From Streptomyces sp. LaPpAH-108 (GTDB lineage Bacteria > Actinomycetota > Actinomycetes > Streptomycetales > Streptomycetaceae), in NCBI RefSeq assembly GCF_000373625.1, contig NZ_KB891987.1:248001-312000 (forward strand): a stretch of 64,000 nucleotides of DNA. Reading direction: 5' to 3'. The first letter of the stretch is position 1. Every line of letters begins with the position of its first letter. Positions 36,532 through 46,359 of this stretch are shown here, piece by piece. The position numbers and the translations under genes were made by a program. Under the pieces are notes generated by a model. That model made no database searches. It saw only the letters and a program-made list of their open reading frames with translations, and had not been told where the DNA came from.

Positions 36532-38238
36532 GTGAGGACAGCGAGTCTTGATCCGGCGCAGCGCGCCGAGGCACTGGCGGAGATGGCGGAGCGCGAGCTG
36601 GACGTGCTGGTCGTCGGCGGCGGCATCGTGGGTGCCGGAACCGCACTGGACGCGGCCACACGCGGGCTGTCCACGGGCATAGTCGAGGCCCGGGACTGGG
36701 CCTCCGGCACCTCCAGCCGCTCCAGCAAGCTGATACACGGCGGACTGCGCTATCTGGAGATGCTCGACTTCCCCCTCGTCCGCGAGGCCCTGAAGGAACG
36801 CGGCCTGCTGCTGGAACGGCTCGCCCCGCACCTGGTCAAGCCGGTGCCGTTCCTCTACCCGCTCCAGCACCGGGGCTGGGAGCGGCTGTACGCGGGCACG
36901 GGCGTCGCGCTCTACGACGTGATGTCGATGGCCCGAGGACACGGCCGGGGCCTGCCCCTGCACCGCCACCTCAGCCGCAGCCACGCCCTGCGCGTCGCCC
37001 CCTGTCTGCGCAAGGACGCCCTGGTGGGCGCGCTCCAGTACTACGACGCCGAGGTGGACGACGCCCGCTTCGTGGCCACCCTGGTGCGCACGGCGGTGTC
37101 CTACGGCGCGAAGGCGGCCAACCGTGCGCGGGTGACCGGGTTCCTGCGCGAGGGCGAGCGGGTCGTCGGCGTCACGGTGGAGGACGTGGAGGGCGGCGGG
37201 GAGTACGAGATCCGCGCCCGCCAGGTCGTCAACGCCACCGGGGTGTGGACCGACGACACCCAGGCGCTGGTGGGGGAGCGCGGCCAGTTCCACGTCAAGG
37301 CGTCCAAGGGCATCCACCTGGTCGTGCCCCGCGACCGCATCCACTCCAGCACCGGGCTGATCCTGCGCACCGAGAAGTCCGTCCTGTTCGTCATCCCCTG
37401 GGGCAGGCACTGGATCGTCGGCACCACCGACACCGCGTGGGACCTAGACAAGGCGCACCCGGCCGCCTCCAGCGCCGACATCGACTACGTCCTGGAGCAC
37501 GTCAACTCGGTGCTCGCGGTGCCGCTCACCCGGGACGACGTCGAGGGTGTCTACGCCGGGCTCAGGCCGCTGCTGGCCGGCGAGTCCGAGGCCACCAGCA
37601 AGCTGTCGCGCGAGCACACCGTGGCGCATCCGGTGCCGGGGCTCGTGGTCGTCGCGGGCGGCAAGTACACGACGTACCGGGTGATGGCCGAGGACGCCGT
37701 CGACGCCGCCGTGCACGGGCTGGACCGGCGGGTGGCCGAGTCGGTGACCGAGGAGATCCCGCTGCTCGGCGCCGAGGGCTACCCGGCGATGTGGAACGCC
37801 CGCGAACGCATAGCCGCCCGCTCCGGACTGCACGTGGCCCGCGTCGAGCACCTGCTCAACCGGTACGGCTCCCTGACCGACCAGCTGCTCGACCTCATCG
37901 CCGCCGACCCGAGCCTCGGCGAGCCGCTGCGGCACGCGGACGACTATCTGCGCGCCGAGATCGTCTACGCCGCCTCGCACGAGGGGGCCCGGCACCTGGA
38001 CGACGTGCTCACCCGCCGCACCCGCATCTCCATCGAGACCTTCGACCGGGGCACCCGCAGTGCCCGCGAGGCCGCCGAGCTGATGGCGCCGGTGCTCGGC
38101 TGGGACCAGGACCAGATCGACCGCGAGGTCGAGCACTACGAGAAGCGGGTCGAGGCCGAGCGCGAGTCCCAGCGCCAGCCGGACGACCTGACGGCGGACG
38201 CGGCGCGGCTGGGGGCGCCTGACATCGTGCCGCTGTAG
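36532..38238 (+). CDS. glpD: Aerobic glycerol-3-phosphate dehydrogenase
   Basis: A 568-residue FAD flavoprotein that oxidises glycerol-3-phosphate to dihydroxyacetone phosphate at the membrane and feeds electrons to quinone. The FAD motif is DVLVVGGGIVGAGTALDAATRG, followed by SSRSSKLIHGGLRYLEMLDFPLVREALKER, typical of GlpD. GRHWIVGTTDTAWD and VVVAGGKYTTYRVMAEDAVD complete the FAD site, and the C-terminal helical domain runs from about 410. GTG 36532 has GGGAGGC 5-6 nt upstream. No glpF or glpK is adjacent, so this is a stand-alone copy. Confidence 0.96.
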   Translation: MRTASLDPAQRAEALAEMAERELDVLVVGGGIVGAGTALDAATRGLSTGIVEARDWASGTSSRSSKLIHGGLRYLEMLDFPLVREALKERGLLLERLAPHLVKPVPFLYPLQHRGWERLYAGTGVALYDVMSMARGHGRGLPLHRHLSRSHALRVAPCLRKDALVGALQYYDAEVDDARFVATLVRTAVSYGAKAANRARVTGFLREGERVVGVTVEDVEGGGEYEIRARQVVNATGVWTDDTQALVGERGQFHVKASKGIHLVVPRDRIHSSTGLILRTEKSVLFVIPWGRHWIVGTTDTAWDLDKAHPAASSADIDYVLEHVNSVLAVPLTRDDVEGVYAGLRPLLAGESEATSKLSREHTVAHPVPGLVVVAGGKYTTYRVMAEDAVDAAVHGLDRRVAESVTEEIPLLGAEGYPAMWNARERIAARSGLHVARVEHLLNRYGSLTDQLLDLIAADPSLGEPLRHADDYLRAEIVYAASHEGARHLDDVLTRRTRISIETFDRGTRSAREAAELMAPVLGWDQDQIDREVEHYEKRVEAERESQRQPDDLTADAARLGAPDIVPL

Positions 38239-38344
38239 GAGCGTGCCGTGGGGGCCCGGCGCCGGAGCCGGGTTCCCACGCCGGGTTCCGGGTTCACTCG
38301 AACGAGTGGCCGAATTCGGGATCTCGGGCCGGAACTCGCGCGTT

Positions 38345-39442
38345 CTACCAGGTGCGGGGGCAGAACTCGGCGGCGAGCAAGGCCGGTTCGAGCCGGGTGT
38401 CTGTCATCGCGTCCGTGTTCACGCGGAAGGTGAGCACATGGCCGCCGTCGGCCGTGGCGGCCGTGCGCACATAGCTTCCGCTGATCCGGCCGTTGTGTCC
38501 CCAGACGACGACCCCGCACGGAAGCCGGAACGGATACAGCCCCATGCCGTACTCCCCACGTGCGGCACGGGTGTCCTTCATCTCGCGCAGCCAGTGCGGG
38601 GTGAGCAGTTCGCCGCCCAGCAGGGCCGCGTAGAAGCGGTCCAGGTCGTCGAGCGTGGTCACCAGCTCGCCCGCCGCACCGGCCACGCGCGGGTCCAGCG
38701 CGGTGACGTCGGTGCCGTCGGCCGCGAAGGCGTGGCCGTGCGGCGCAGGGAGCGAGCGGCGCGAGCCGGGGAAGGAGGTGCCCACGAGACCCAGTGGGGC
38801 GATGATCCTGCGCTGTGCCTCGGCGGCGTAGGAGTGGCCGGTGACCTGACGGATCACCATGCCGAGCAGGACGTAGTTGGTGCTGGAGTAGGCGTAGTGG
38901 CCCCGGCGGGCCGGAGGGAGGGTGAGCGCGAGGCCGACGGCCTGAGAAGGCGTCAAAGGCACGGTGCCAGCGGTGGCCTGGGTGAAATCGGGCAGTCCGC
39001 TGGTGTGGGTGAGCAGCTGACGCAGGGTGATGCGGCGGCCGTCCGGAAGGGAGCCGGAGTGGGGCCCGGAAGCCCGGGTCGGCCGCAGCAGGCCCGGCAG
39101 ATGCCGGTCCACCGTGTCGGACAGCGACAGCCGGTGCTCGGCGGCCAGTTGCAGCACGACCACCGCGACGAACGTCTTGGTGATGCTTCCGGCCCGGAAG
39201 TGGTCGGTGCGGGCGATGCCCCGTCCGGCCTCGGCGTAGCGGGAGACACGCCCGGGCCCGGTGCGGATCTGGTTCAGCAGCGCGGCGGCCGGGGCCCCGC
39301 CCTCGGTGACCAGGCGGGGCAGCGCCGCGTCGGTGGACCCGGCTGTGGGCGCGGTGCCGGAGGTGTCGGGTGACAAGGTGGGAGAAAGGAGCAGTGCCGC
39401 CACGAGAACCGGTATGGACAGGACTGTCCGAAGCGTCGGCAT
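38345..39442 (-). CDS. Secreted serine hydrolase (beta-lactamase / D,D-peptidase fold)
   Basis: A 365-residue protein of the class C beta-lactamase-like family (Streptomyces R61 D,D-carboxypeptidase group). A signal peptide is evident (MPTLRTVLSIPVLVAALLLSP). The active-site Ser and Lys are in RAGSITKTFVAVVVLQL (S-x-x-K), the second motif is YAYSSTNYVLLG (Y-S-S, in place of Y-S-N), and the third is VVWGHNGRISG (H-x-G). So all three elements are present in usable form. It may be a D,D-carboxypeptidase, esterase or amidohydrolase. ATG 39442 is chosen because GGAGGAG lies 7 nt upstream; an ATG 30 bp earlier is less likely. Confidence 0.9.
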   Translation of the reverse strand: MPTLRTVLSIPVLVAALLLSPTLSPDTSGTAPTAGSTDAALPRLVTEGGAPAAALLNQIRTGPGRVSRYAEAGRGIARTDHFRAGSITKTFVAVVVLQLAAEHRLSLSDTVDRHLPGLLRPTRASGPHSGSLPDGRRITLRQLLTHTSGLPDFTQATAGTVPLTPSQAVGLALTLPPARRGHYAYSSTNYVLLGMVIRQVTGHSYAAEAQRRIIAPLGLVGTSFPGSRRSLPAPHGHAFAADGTDVTALDPRVAGAAGELVTTLDDLDRFYAALLGGELLTPHWLREMKDTRAARGEYGMGLYPFRLPCGVVVWGHNGRISGSYVRTAATADGGHVLTFRVNTDAMTDTRLEPALLAAEFCPRTW

Positions 39443-39612
39443 GTGCGTCTCCTCCCTCGCCGGGGACATCATCCCGGCAACTGGAACATCTGGTTCAGGC
39501 GGCCTCCGGATACGGGGGACCGGGGGTGAGAACAGGGGCCCCCAGGGCGACGGCCACTTGTCGGGTGAGGGACAATGGAGGCTCTGTCAGGGCGGGTTGC
39601 ATGAGGGGACGC

Positions 39613-41568
39613 ATGTCGGAGGCGGAGCGGGCGGGGTCATCCCGTCAGGAGACTCGTCAGGGCAAGAACGAGCGTCGTCTTCTCGCCGGGCGGTACCGGC
39701 TGGGGGACGTGCTCGGCCGGGGCGGCATGGGCACGGTGTGGCGTGCCGAGGACGAGACCCTGGGCAGGACGGTCGCCGTCAAGGAGCTGCGGTTCCCGTC
39801 GAACATCGACGAGGACGAGAAGCGGCGTCTGATCACGCGGACCCTGCGCGAGGCCAAGGCGATCGCCCGGATCCGCAACAACAGCGCGGTGACGGTCTTC
39901 GACGTGGTCGACGAGGACGACCGGCCGTGGATCGTCATGGAGCTGGTCGAGGGCAAGTCCCTGGCCGAGGTCATCCGCGAGGACGGACTGCTGGAGCCCC
40001 GGCGGGCCGCCGAGGTCGGCCTCGCCGTCCTGGACGTGCTGCGCTCGGCGCACCGCGAGGGCATCCTGCACCGTGACGTGAAGCCGTCCAACGTGCTGAT
40101 CGCCGACGACGGCCGGGTGGTGCTCACCGACTTCGGCATCGCGCAGGTCGAGGGCGACCCGTCCATCACCTCCACCGGCATGCTCGTCGGCGCCCCCTCC
40201 TACATCTCGCCCGAGCGCGCCCGGGGTCACAAGCCCGGCCCGGCGGCGGACCTCTGGTCGCTGGGCGGCCTGCTGTACGCGGCGGTCGAGGGCACCCCGC
40301 CGTACGACAAGGGTTCGGCCATCGCCACCCTCACCGCCGTGATGACCGAGCCCCTGGACGAGCCCAAGAACGCGGGCCCGCTCAGGGACGTCATCTACGG
40401 CCTGCTCACCAAGGACCCGGCGCAGCGGCTCGACGACGCCGGTGCCCGCGCGCTGCTCAACGACGTGATCCGCGCGCCGGAGCCGCAGGTCCTGGAGCCC
40501 ACGCGGGTCGTACCGCTCCCGGTGCAGCCCGGACCGGAGAGCAAGCGGGGCGAGGAGGCGGCGGAGAAGCTGCGCGGGGCGCTGCGGTCGGTCCGCAAGG
40601 CGGGCGGCGCGGGCGCGGCCGGTGCTTCGGGTGCCAAGGCCGCTGGTCCGGGCGGTGCGTCCGGTGCGGGTGCGCCGAAGACCACGACGGCCTCCGGACC
40701 GGCGTCCCCGGGCGCGTCCCAGGGGCCCGACTCCGTCGGCAACAAGCCAAGTTCGGGCTGGCCGGTCATGCCGCCGCCGGACCTCGACCTGCCGCCGCGC
40801 CCGGTGCCGAAGGCGTCGTTGACCGACGTGGTGCCCCGGCGCACGCTGGTGATCATCGCGGTGGTGGTGGCCCTCGCGGTGATCGGGGTCGTCGTCGCCG
40901 TCGCCCTCAGCGGTGACGACGGGGGAGACGACGGCGGTGGCTCCAAGGCGGCCCCCTCGTCGTCCGCCTCCGTCAAGTCGGACGACCGCGACGGCAAGGG
41001 CAAGGGCGGCGGCGCTGCGCCCGACGGCGGTTCCTCGGAGAGCGCGAACGGCTCTTCGGCGAGCGCGGAGACGGCCTCGTCGGACTCCGGGTCCGGCTCG
41101 GACGACTCCTCGGGTTCCGGGAAGGGCGGCGCCGCGCCGGTCGTCTCGACCCACAAGGCCGCCCAGGGCTACTCCATCGGCCTGCCCAAGGGCTGGTCGT
41201 ACGAGTCGTCCTCCGCCGCGGGCGACCGCTACACCGGCCCGGACGGCCAGAAGCTGCTCGTCGGCTGGACCAGCACGCCCAAGGACGACCCGGTGGCGGA
41301 CTGGCAGAGCCAGGAGCGGTACATGGTCCGCTCCCAGTACAAGCGCATCGGCATAGACAAGGTGCGCTACCGGGGCTGGAACACGGCCGACTGGGAGTTC
41401 ACCTACGTCGACGGCGGCACCAAGTACCGTTCGATCGACCGGGGTTTCGTGGTCAACGACCACCTCGGGCAGGCGCTGATGTACACCGCGAAGGCCGACC
41501 ACTGGGACAGCGCGCTGCGCAAGGACACCTGGAAGACCCTCACGGAGTCCTTCGAGCCCAACTCGTGA
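39613..41568 (+). CDS. Receptor Ser/Thr protein kinase (PknB type), first of cluster
   Basis: A 651-residue kinase. The intracellular domain (about 28-290) has the Gly loop VLGRGGMGTVWRA, Lys in VAVKELR, HRDVKPSNVLI, DFGIAQVEG and SYISPERARG; all catalytic residues are present. A Pro/Gly/Ala linker leads to one membrane helix at about 409-433 (TLVIIAVVVALAVIGVVVAV). A Ser/Gly/Asp linker follows, then an extracellular domain (about 515-651) starting AAQGYSIGLPKGW. No PASTA repeats. The cluster corresponds in position to the S. coelicolor kinase cluster near pkaI, reported to affect cell-wall synthesis and sporulation. GAGGGG precedes ATG 39613. Confidence 0.93.
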   Translation: MSEAERAGSSRQETRQGKNERRLLAGRYRLGDVLGRGGMGTVWRAEDETLGRTVAVKELRFPSNIDEDEKRRLITRTLREAKAIARIRNNSAVTVFDVVDEDDRPWIVMELVEGKSLAEVIREDGLLEPRRAAEVGLAVLDVLRSAHREGILHRDVKPSNVLIADDGRVVLTDFGIAQVEGDPSITSTGMLVGAPSYISPERARGHKPGPAADLWSLGGLLYAAVEGTPPYDKGSAIATLTAVMTEPLDEPKNAGPLRDVIYGLLTKDPAQRLDDAGARALLNDVIRAPEPQVLEPTRVVPLPVQPGPESKRGEEAAEKLRGALRSVRKAGGAGAAGASGAKAAGPGGASGAGAPKTTTASGPASPGASQGPDSVGNKPSSGWPVMPPPDLDLPPRPVPKASLTDVVPRRTLVIIAVVVALAVIGVVVAVALSGDDGGDDGGGSKAAPSSSASVKSDDRDGKGKGGGAAPDGGSSESANGSSASAETASSDSGSGSDDSSGSGKGGAAPVVSTHKAAQGYSIGLPKGWSYESSSAAGDRYTGPDGQKLLVGWTSTPKDDPVADWQSQERYMVRSQYKRIGIDKVRYRGWNTADWEFTYVDGGTKYRSIDRGFVVNDHLGQALMYTAKADHWDSALRKDTWKTLTESFEPNS

Positions 41569-41733
41569 CCTGAACGAGCCCGGTTCGGGAGCGCGAGAAT
41601 CCGTCATCCCCTCAATGCGGCTTGCCTCCGGCACGTATCGTGAGGGGTCGCGGACCGTACGCAGCGGGGTGTACGCGCGGAACGGACCGTCAGGGGAACG
41701 AGCCTGGGCGACCGTACGGCAGGGGGTGGCGAC

Positions 41734-44472
41734 GTGGACGAATACGCGGGCCGAGTGCTCGCCGACCGCTACCGTCTGCCGCTGCCGCCCTCCGACGCGT
41801 ACGAACTGACGGAGACGCGGGCCTTCGACACCTACAGTGGCCAGGAGGTGATGGTCCGCCAGGTGCCGTTGCCCGAGGTCGTCGAGGCCGAGGTGCTGGA
41901 CGCGGAGGGGCTGCCCGACGGGTTCACCGCGCGGGAGCGCGGGCGGCGTCCCTCGGCGGCCCGGGGTGCCACCCGCAGGCCCGCCGACCCCGCCGTGCGC
42001 CGCGCCCTCGAAGCCGCGCAGGCCGCTGCCCGGATACCCGACCACCCCCGCCTTGACCAGGTCTTCGACGTGTTCGCGGAGGGCGGTTCGCTCTGGATCG
42101 TCAGCGAACTGGTGTCCGCACAGCCCCTGTCGGCCCTCCTCGCCGAGCAGCCGCTCAACCCGTACCGCGCGGCCGAGGTCGCCTCCGACGTGCTGATGGC
42201 GCTGCGCGTCCTGCACGCCCACGGCTGGACCCACCGCAACATCACCGCCCGCACGGTCCTCGTCTGCGACGACGGCCGGGTCCTGCTGACCGGGCTCGCG
42301 TCCGGGGCGGCGGAGGAGGCGCTGTGCGGGTACGACCCGGTGCCGGTGGAGCCCGGGGAGACTTCGCCGGGGCAGCCGCGTCAGGTCGGCGCGCCGCCCG
42401 GTCCGAGTGGGCCGGGGAAGCCCGGTGGCGGTGGCGCGGGTGTGCCGCTCGGTGCCGGTGCGGCCGACGCGGGCGCGTTGCCCGTCCGCCCAGGACCAGG
42501 CCCGGCCCCCGGCCCCGGCTCCGGCCCCGGCCCAGGTCCCAGCCCCGACGCCGCTGCCGACACCGACCCCGAGGCCGCACGCCGCGCCGCGATCCAGGCG
42601 CGGGCCGCCGCGGCGGGCAAGGAGCCCGGGGCGTCCGGGGCATCCGGTGCGTCCGGACAGCGGGCGCTGGAGAGCGGCGAGGACATCCGCGCGGCCCGCG
42701 CCGGTGCCATCGCCGCCTACCGCGCCGGAGCGCGTGCCGCCGCCCGGGTGCAGGAGTCCCAGGAGGGTCACCGCGCCGCCCTGCCCGGTGCCCGTACGCC
42801 CGAGCCGGGCGAGACGGACGCCACCGCCGAGGGCGGGGCCCGGTCCCCGTACCCCGAACCACGCCCCGCCGAGCCGTACCCGGCGGAGCCACGCCGTACC
42901 GAGCTGCCCGCCGCCGGAGCCCACGCCGAGCGGTCGTACGCCAACGGGCGGGAGACCGGCTCGCCCGGCACCATCGCCGACCCCTACGGGGTGGCGGGCA
43001 GGCCCTGGCACGGAGCGGCGCCCCGGACCGGTGCCGTACCGGCGCCGTCCGCCGCGCCGAGGGCGCTCGGCGGGGACACCCGTAACGGGGCGTCCGCGCA
43101 CGGCGGCGAGCACGTCCACCCCGAGCACGTCCACCCCCAGCCCGCCGTCCCCGCGCAGACCGGCGGAGTCTCCCGCTGGGACGAGACCGTCCCGGTCGGA
43201 ACGCTCTCGCGCGGACCCGGCAACGCCATCGCCGCCGAGCGGTCCCGGCAGATGCGGATGAGCGTCGTCGGAGCCGTCACCGAGCGGTGGGCGCCGGAGC
43301 AGGCCGGGCCGGTGCACGAGAACTGGCAGCTGGCCGCGCCGATCGGGCCCGCCACCGATCTGTGGGCGCTCGGGGCGCTGCTGTTCCGGGCCGTGCAGGG
43401 GCACGCGCCGTACCCCGAGGAGGCCACGGCCGAGCTGGTGCAGCTGGTGTGCGCCGAGCCGCCCGCCTTCGCGGAGGAGTGCGGGGCGCTGCGCCCGGTC
43501 GTGGAGTCGCTGCTGCGGCAGGACCCCACCGAGCGGCCGGACGTGGAGGAACTCGCCGGGTGGCTGCGCTCGTTGGTGCGCTCCGCGCCCGAGCCGGACG
43601 CCGGGGCGCATGTGGTGCCCGTGCCGCCCGCCGACCCGCGCAGGCTGCCGATCGTGCGGCGGCGCGGCGAGCTGGTGCGACGGCGCCGCAACCGAGCGCC
43701 CGCCCGGAACCCGCACGGCAAGCACAAGCGGGACCGGTCCGGGCCGCAGCGTTCACCGCGCAGCCTCGGCCGCCTCCTGGTACTCCTCGTGCTGCTCCTG
43801 CTGGCCGGGGCGATCGCCTACGCGATGCTGTTCCTGCCCAAGCGCGGCGAGGACGGCGCGGCGGGCCGCGACCACGCCGGTACGGCCGGACAGGCGAGCC
43901 CCGCACCCTCCCACGAGCAGCGCCCAAGTCCCGCTGACAGCAAGGGAGATGACAAGGCAGGCGGCAAGCCGAGCGCGTCCGCGCCCGCCGCCGAGACCCA
44001 GACCGGCGGCACCTCGGTGGCCGACGGCTTCACCCTGCGCACCGACCCGGACGGTTTCCGGGTCGCCGTCGCCAAGGGCTGGGACCGCACCCCGCGCAAC
44101 AACAGCGGTCAAGTCGTCTACGGCCACGGCGACTTCGAGCTGATCGTGGTGCCAGGCCGGGACGGTACGGGCTCGTACGGCACCGACCCGATGGCGTACC
44201 AGCGGGACAAGGAACGCGAACTCCAGCCGTACCGCTCCTCCAGCTGGGCCACCGCGACCGGCCTCAGGACCATCGAGGTGGGCGGACGCACCATGGCCGA
44301 GGGGCAGTTCACCTGGACCGATGCCAGCGGACGCGACCTGTACGTGCGCAACATGGCGATGCTGCTGAACGGCCGCTACCACGTCGTCCAGGTCCGGGGC
44401 CCGGAGGCGGAGCGGGACGAGGTGACACGGCTGTACGACCAGGCCACGTCGACGTACCGCTACACCGGCTGA
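41734..44472 (+). CDS. Receptor pseudokinase with split kinase domain
   Basis: A 912-residue protein with a kinase-like N-lobe but no catalytic residues. There is no Gly-rich loop, the ATP-binding Lys is Arg42 (VMVRQV), HRD is HRN (residues 167-169, GWTHRNITARTVLV), and DFG is TGL at 186-188. A low-complexity Pro/Gly/Ala/Glu insert of about 320 residues (190-510) splits the fold before the C-lobe (ATDLWALGALLFRAVQGHAP; RQDPTERPDVEELAGWLR). A membrane helix lies at about 679-700 (LLVLLVLLLLAGAIAYAML), and an extracellular domain from about 763 resembles those of the flanking kinases (DGFRVAVAKGWDR; EGQFTW). It probably acts as a scaffold or regulator of the neighbours. Confidence 0.88.
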   Translation: MDEYAGRVLADRYRLPLPPSDAYELTETRAFDTYSGQEVMVRQVPLPEVVEAEVLDAEGLPDGFTARERGRRPSAARGATRRPADPAVRRALEAAQAAARIPDHPRLDQVFDVFAEGGSLWIVSELVSAQPLSALLAEQPLNPYRAAEVASDVLMALRVLHAHGWTHRNITARTVLVCDDGRVLLTGLASGAAEEALCGYDPVPVEPGETSPGQPRQVGAPPGPSGPGKPGGGGAGVPLGAGAADAGALPVRPGPGPAPGPGSGPGPGPSPDAAADTDPEAARRAAIQARAAAAGKEPGASGASGASGQRALESGEDIRAARAGAIAAYRAGARAAARVQESQEGHRAALPGARTPEPGETDATAEGGARSPYPEPRPAEPYPAEPRRTELPAAGAHAERSYANGRETGSPGTIADPYGVAGRPWHGAAPRTGAVPAPSAAPRALGGDTRNGASAHGGEHVHPEHVHPQPAVPAQTGGVSRWDETVPVGTLSRGPGNAIAAERSRQMRMSVVGAVTERWAPEQAGPVHENWQLAAPIGPATDLWALGALLFRAVQGHAPYPEEATAELVQLVCAEPPAFAEECGALRPVVESLLRQDPTERPDVEELAGWLRSLVRSAPEPDAGAHVVPVPPADPRRLPIVRRRGELVRRRRNRAPARNPHGKHKRDRSGPQRSPRSLGRLLVLLVLLLLAGAIAYAMLFLPKRGEDGAAGRDHAGTAGQASPAPSHEQRPSPADSKGDDKAGGKPSASAPAAETQTGGTSVADGFTLRTDPDGFRVAVAKGWDRTPRNNSGQVVYGHGDFELIVVPGRDGTGSYGTDPMAYQRDKERELQPYRSSSWATATGLRTIEVGGRTMAEGQFTWTDASGRDLYVRNMAMLLNGRYHVVQVRGPEAERDEVTRLYDQATSTYRYTG

Positions 44473-44539
44473 GAGGCGTACCGACCCGGCAGTCCGCCGG
44501 GTCATCGTCACGAGTCGCACAAAGCGCGTAAACACCATG

Positions 44540-44562
44540 GGGGAGCCGGACTTCGGTTCCCC
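44540..44562 (+). terminator. Hairpin after the pseudokinase gene
   Basis: GGGGAGCCG and CGGTTCCCC pair over 9 bp with one G-T wobble and a GACTT loop, 68 bp after the stop codon. It may separate the first two kinase genes from the next one. Confidence 0.55.
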
Positions 44563-44673
44563 GTGCGGCGGGGAAGCGACAACCGTCACAGTGGTGTCTC
44601 CGTAGGACCCCGCCGGTTCCCTGCGGGGCGGCCGGTCCTTAGTCTGACCCTGTCAAGAGCATTGCGGGGCAAC

Positions 44674-46287
44674 GTGAATCAGATGCAGGGTCTGCTCATA
44701 GCGGGCCGCTACCGGCTGGCCGATTCCATCGGCAGCGGCGGCATGGGCCGGGTGTGGCGCGCCCACGATGAGGTGCTGCACCGGAAGGTCGCCATCAAGG
44801 AGCTGACCGCCGCGCTCTACGTCTCCGACAGCGAGCAGAGCGTCCTGCTGGCCCGTACCCGGGCCGAGGCCCGTGCCGCCGCGCGCATCAACCACTCCGC
44901 CGTCGTCACCGTGCACGACGTGCTCGAACACGACGGCCGCCCCTGGATCGTGATGGAGCTGGTCGAGGGCGAGTCGCTGGCCGACGCGGTCAAGGAGCGC
45001 GGTCGCATCGAGCCGCGCGAGGCCGCGCGCATCGGCCTGTGGGTGCTGCGGGCGCTGCGCGCCGCGCACGCGGCGGGGGTGCTGCACCGCGACATCAAGC
45101 CCGGCAACGTCCTGCTCGGCCGCGACCGCCGGGTGCTGCTCACCGACTTCGGCATCGCCCAGATCGAGGGCGACGCCACCATCACCCGCACCGGAGAGGT
45201 CGTCGGCTCGGTCGACTACCTCGCCCCCGAGCGGGTGCGCGGCCACGACCCGGGCCCGGCGTCCGACCTGTGGGCGCTCGGCGCCACGCTGTACACGGCG
45301 GTCGAGGGCCGTTCGCCCTTCCGCCGCACCTCGCCGCTCACCACCATGCAGGCGGTCGTCGAGGAGCGCGAGGCGCCCCCGGAGCACGCGGGCCCGCTCG
45401 GCCCCGTCATCTCCGCCCTGCTCCAGAAGGAACCGGCACTGCGCCCGAGCGCCGAGGACACGGAGCGGATGCTCGCCGAGGTCGCCGAGGGCCGCGCGCC
45501 CCGCCCCGCCTGGGTACCGGCCCAGCAGGGCGGCTCGCCCACCGTGCCCACCGGCCTCCCCGGGGTTCCGGCGGCGTCGAGCACGACGACGGCGGCGGTG
45601 GCCGCCCCGGCCCGCACGGGCCTGGTGCGGCGCAGACACCGCAACCGCACGGTCGCGCTCGTCGTCGTCCTCGCGGTCGTGCTCGGCGCGGGCGCGGCCG
45701 TCGGCTACCAGAAGTGGGGCGCGTCGAGGCACGAGGCGAGCACGGGGGGCGCCCCTCACGCGCCGGAGCCGACCGGCACGGCCACGCAGGGCACCAAGGG
45801 AACCGGGGGCATCCCGGCGGGCTGGGAGCGCTACGACGACCCGCTGGGCTTCAGCCTCTCGCTGCCCAAGGGCTGGAAGCGCAGAGGGGAGGACGTCCAG
45901 GGCGACCTCAAGCAGGTCGACTACAGCCCCGACGACGGCGTCCACTTCGTCCGCATCGGCATCGACAGCTCCCCGGACTTCCCCGACGCGTACAGCCACC
46001 AGGTGCATCTGGAAGGGAAGTTGCAGGGGCTGGTCGACTACCGGCAGGTGCGGATGGACCGGAACACCTACCGCGACCACCAGGGCTCGGTGTGGGAGTA
46101 CACCTGGAACGCCCTGGCGAAGGACCCGCCCTATGTCGCGGGCCCGCGGCACGCCATCGAGGAGACGTACATCTCGAGCGGGGACGTGGAATACGCCATC
46201 TACCTCTCGACGCCCGAGGCGGACTGGCCGGAGACGAACCGGCGGTTCAAGTGGGTGCTCCAGAGCTGGCAGCCGCACGAGGGCTGA
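44674..46287 (+). CDS. Receptor Ser/Thr protein kinase (PknB type)
   Basis: A 537-residue kinase. The domain (about 10-275) shows SIGSGGMGRVWRAHDE, VAIKEL, HRDIKPGNVLLG, DFGIAQIEGDATITRTG and SVDYLAPERVRG; the activation loop has Thr residues where PknB kinases autophosphorylate. The membrane helix is about 325-345 (TVALVVVLAVVLGAGAAVGY). The outer domain, from about 388 to the end, begins LGFSLSLPKGWKR and includes SVWEYTWNAL. GTG 44674, with GCGGGG upstream, is chosen; ATG 44683 is possible. It may correspond to PkaI of S. coelicolor by position and N-terminus, but this is not certain. Confidence 0.93.
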   Translation: MNQMQGLLIAGRYRLADSIGSGGMGRVWRAHDEVLHRKVAIKELTAALYVSDSEQSVLLARTRAEARAAARINHSAVVTVHDVLEHDGRPWIVMELVEGESLADAVKERGRIEPREAARIGLWVLRALRAAHAAGVLHRDIKPGNVLLGRDRRVLLTDFGIAQIEGDATITRTGEVVGSVDYLAPERVRGHDPGPASDLWALGATLYTAVEGRSPFRRTSPLTTMQAVVEEREAPPEHAGPLGPVISALLQKEPALRPSAEDTERMLAEVAEGRAPRPAWVPAQQGGSPTVPTGLPGVPAASSTTTAAVAAPARTGLVRRRHRNRTVALVVVLAVVLGAGAAVGYQKWGASRHEASTGGAPHAPEPTGTATQGTKGTGGIPAGWERYDDPLGFSLSLPKGWKRRGEDVQGDLKQVDYSPDDGVHFVRIGIDSSPDFPDAYSHQVHLEGKLQGLVDYRQVRMDRNTYRDHQGSVWEYTWNALAKDPPYVAGPRHAIEETYISSGDVEYAIYLSTPEADWPETNRRFKWVLQSWQPHEG

Positions 46288-46359
46288 TGCCGTAGGGCCT
46301 TCCGTCTTGGCCGGTCACCGTCACGGAGGGTGTGCGTCCGGTACGGCATGATGGGGTTC

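Noticed and set aside
39637-43725. 1362-codon minus-strand ORF antisense to two kinase genes
   Set aside because: The very long open frame comes from high GC in third positions of the sense genes; the sense strand carries kinase motifs.
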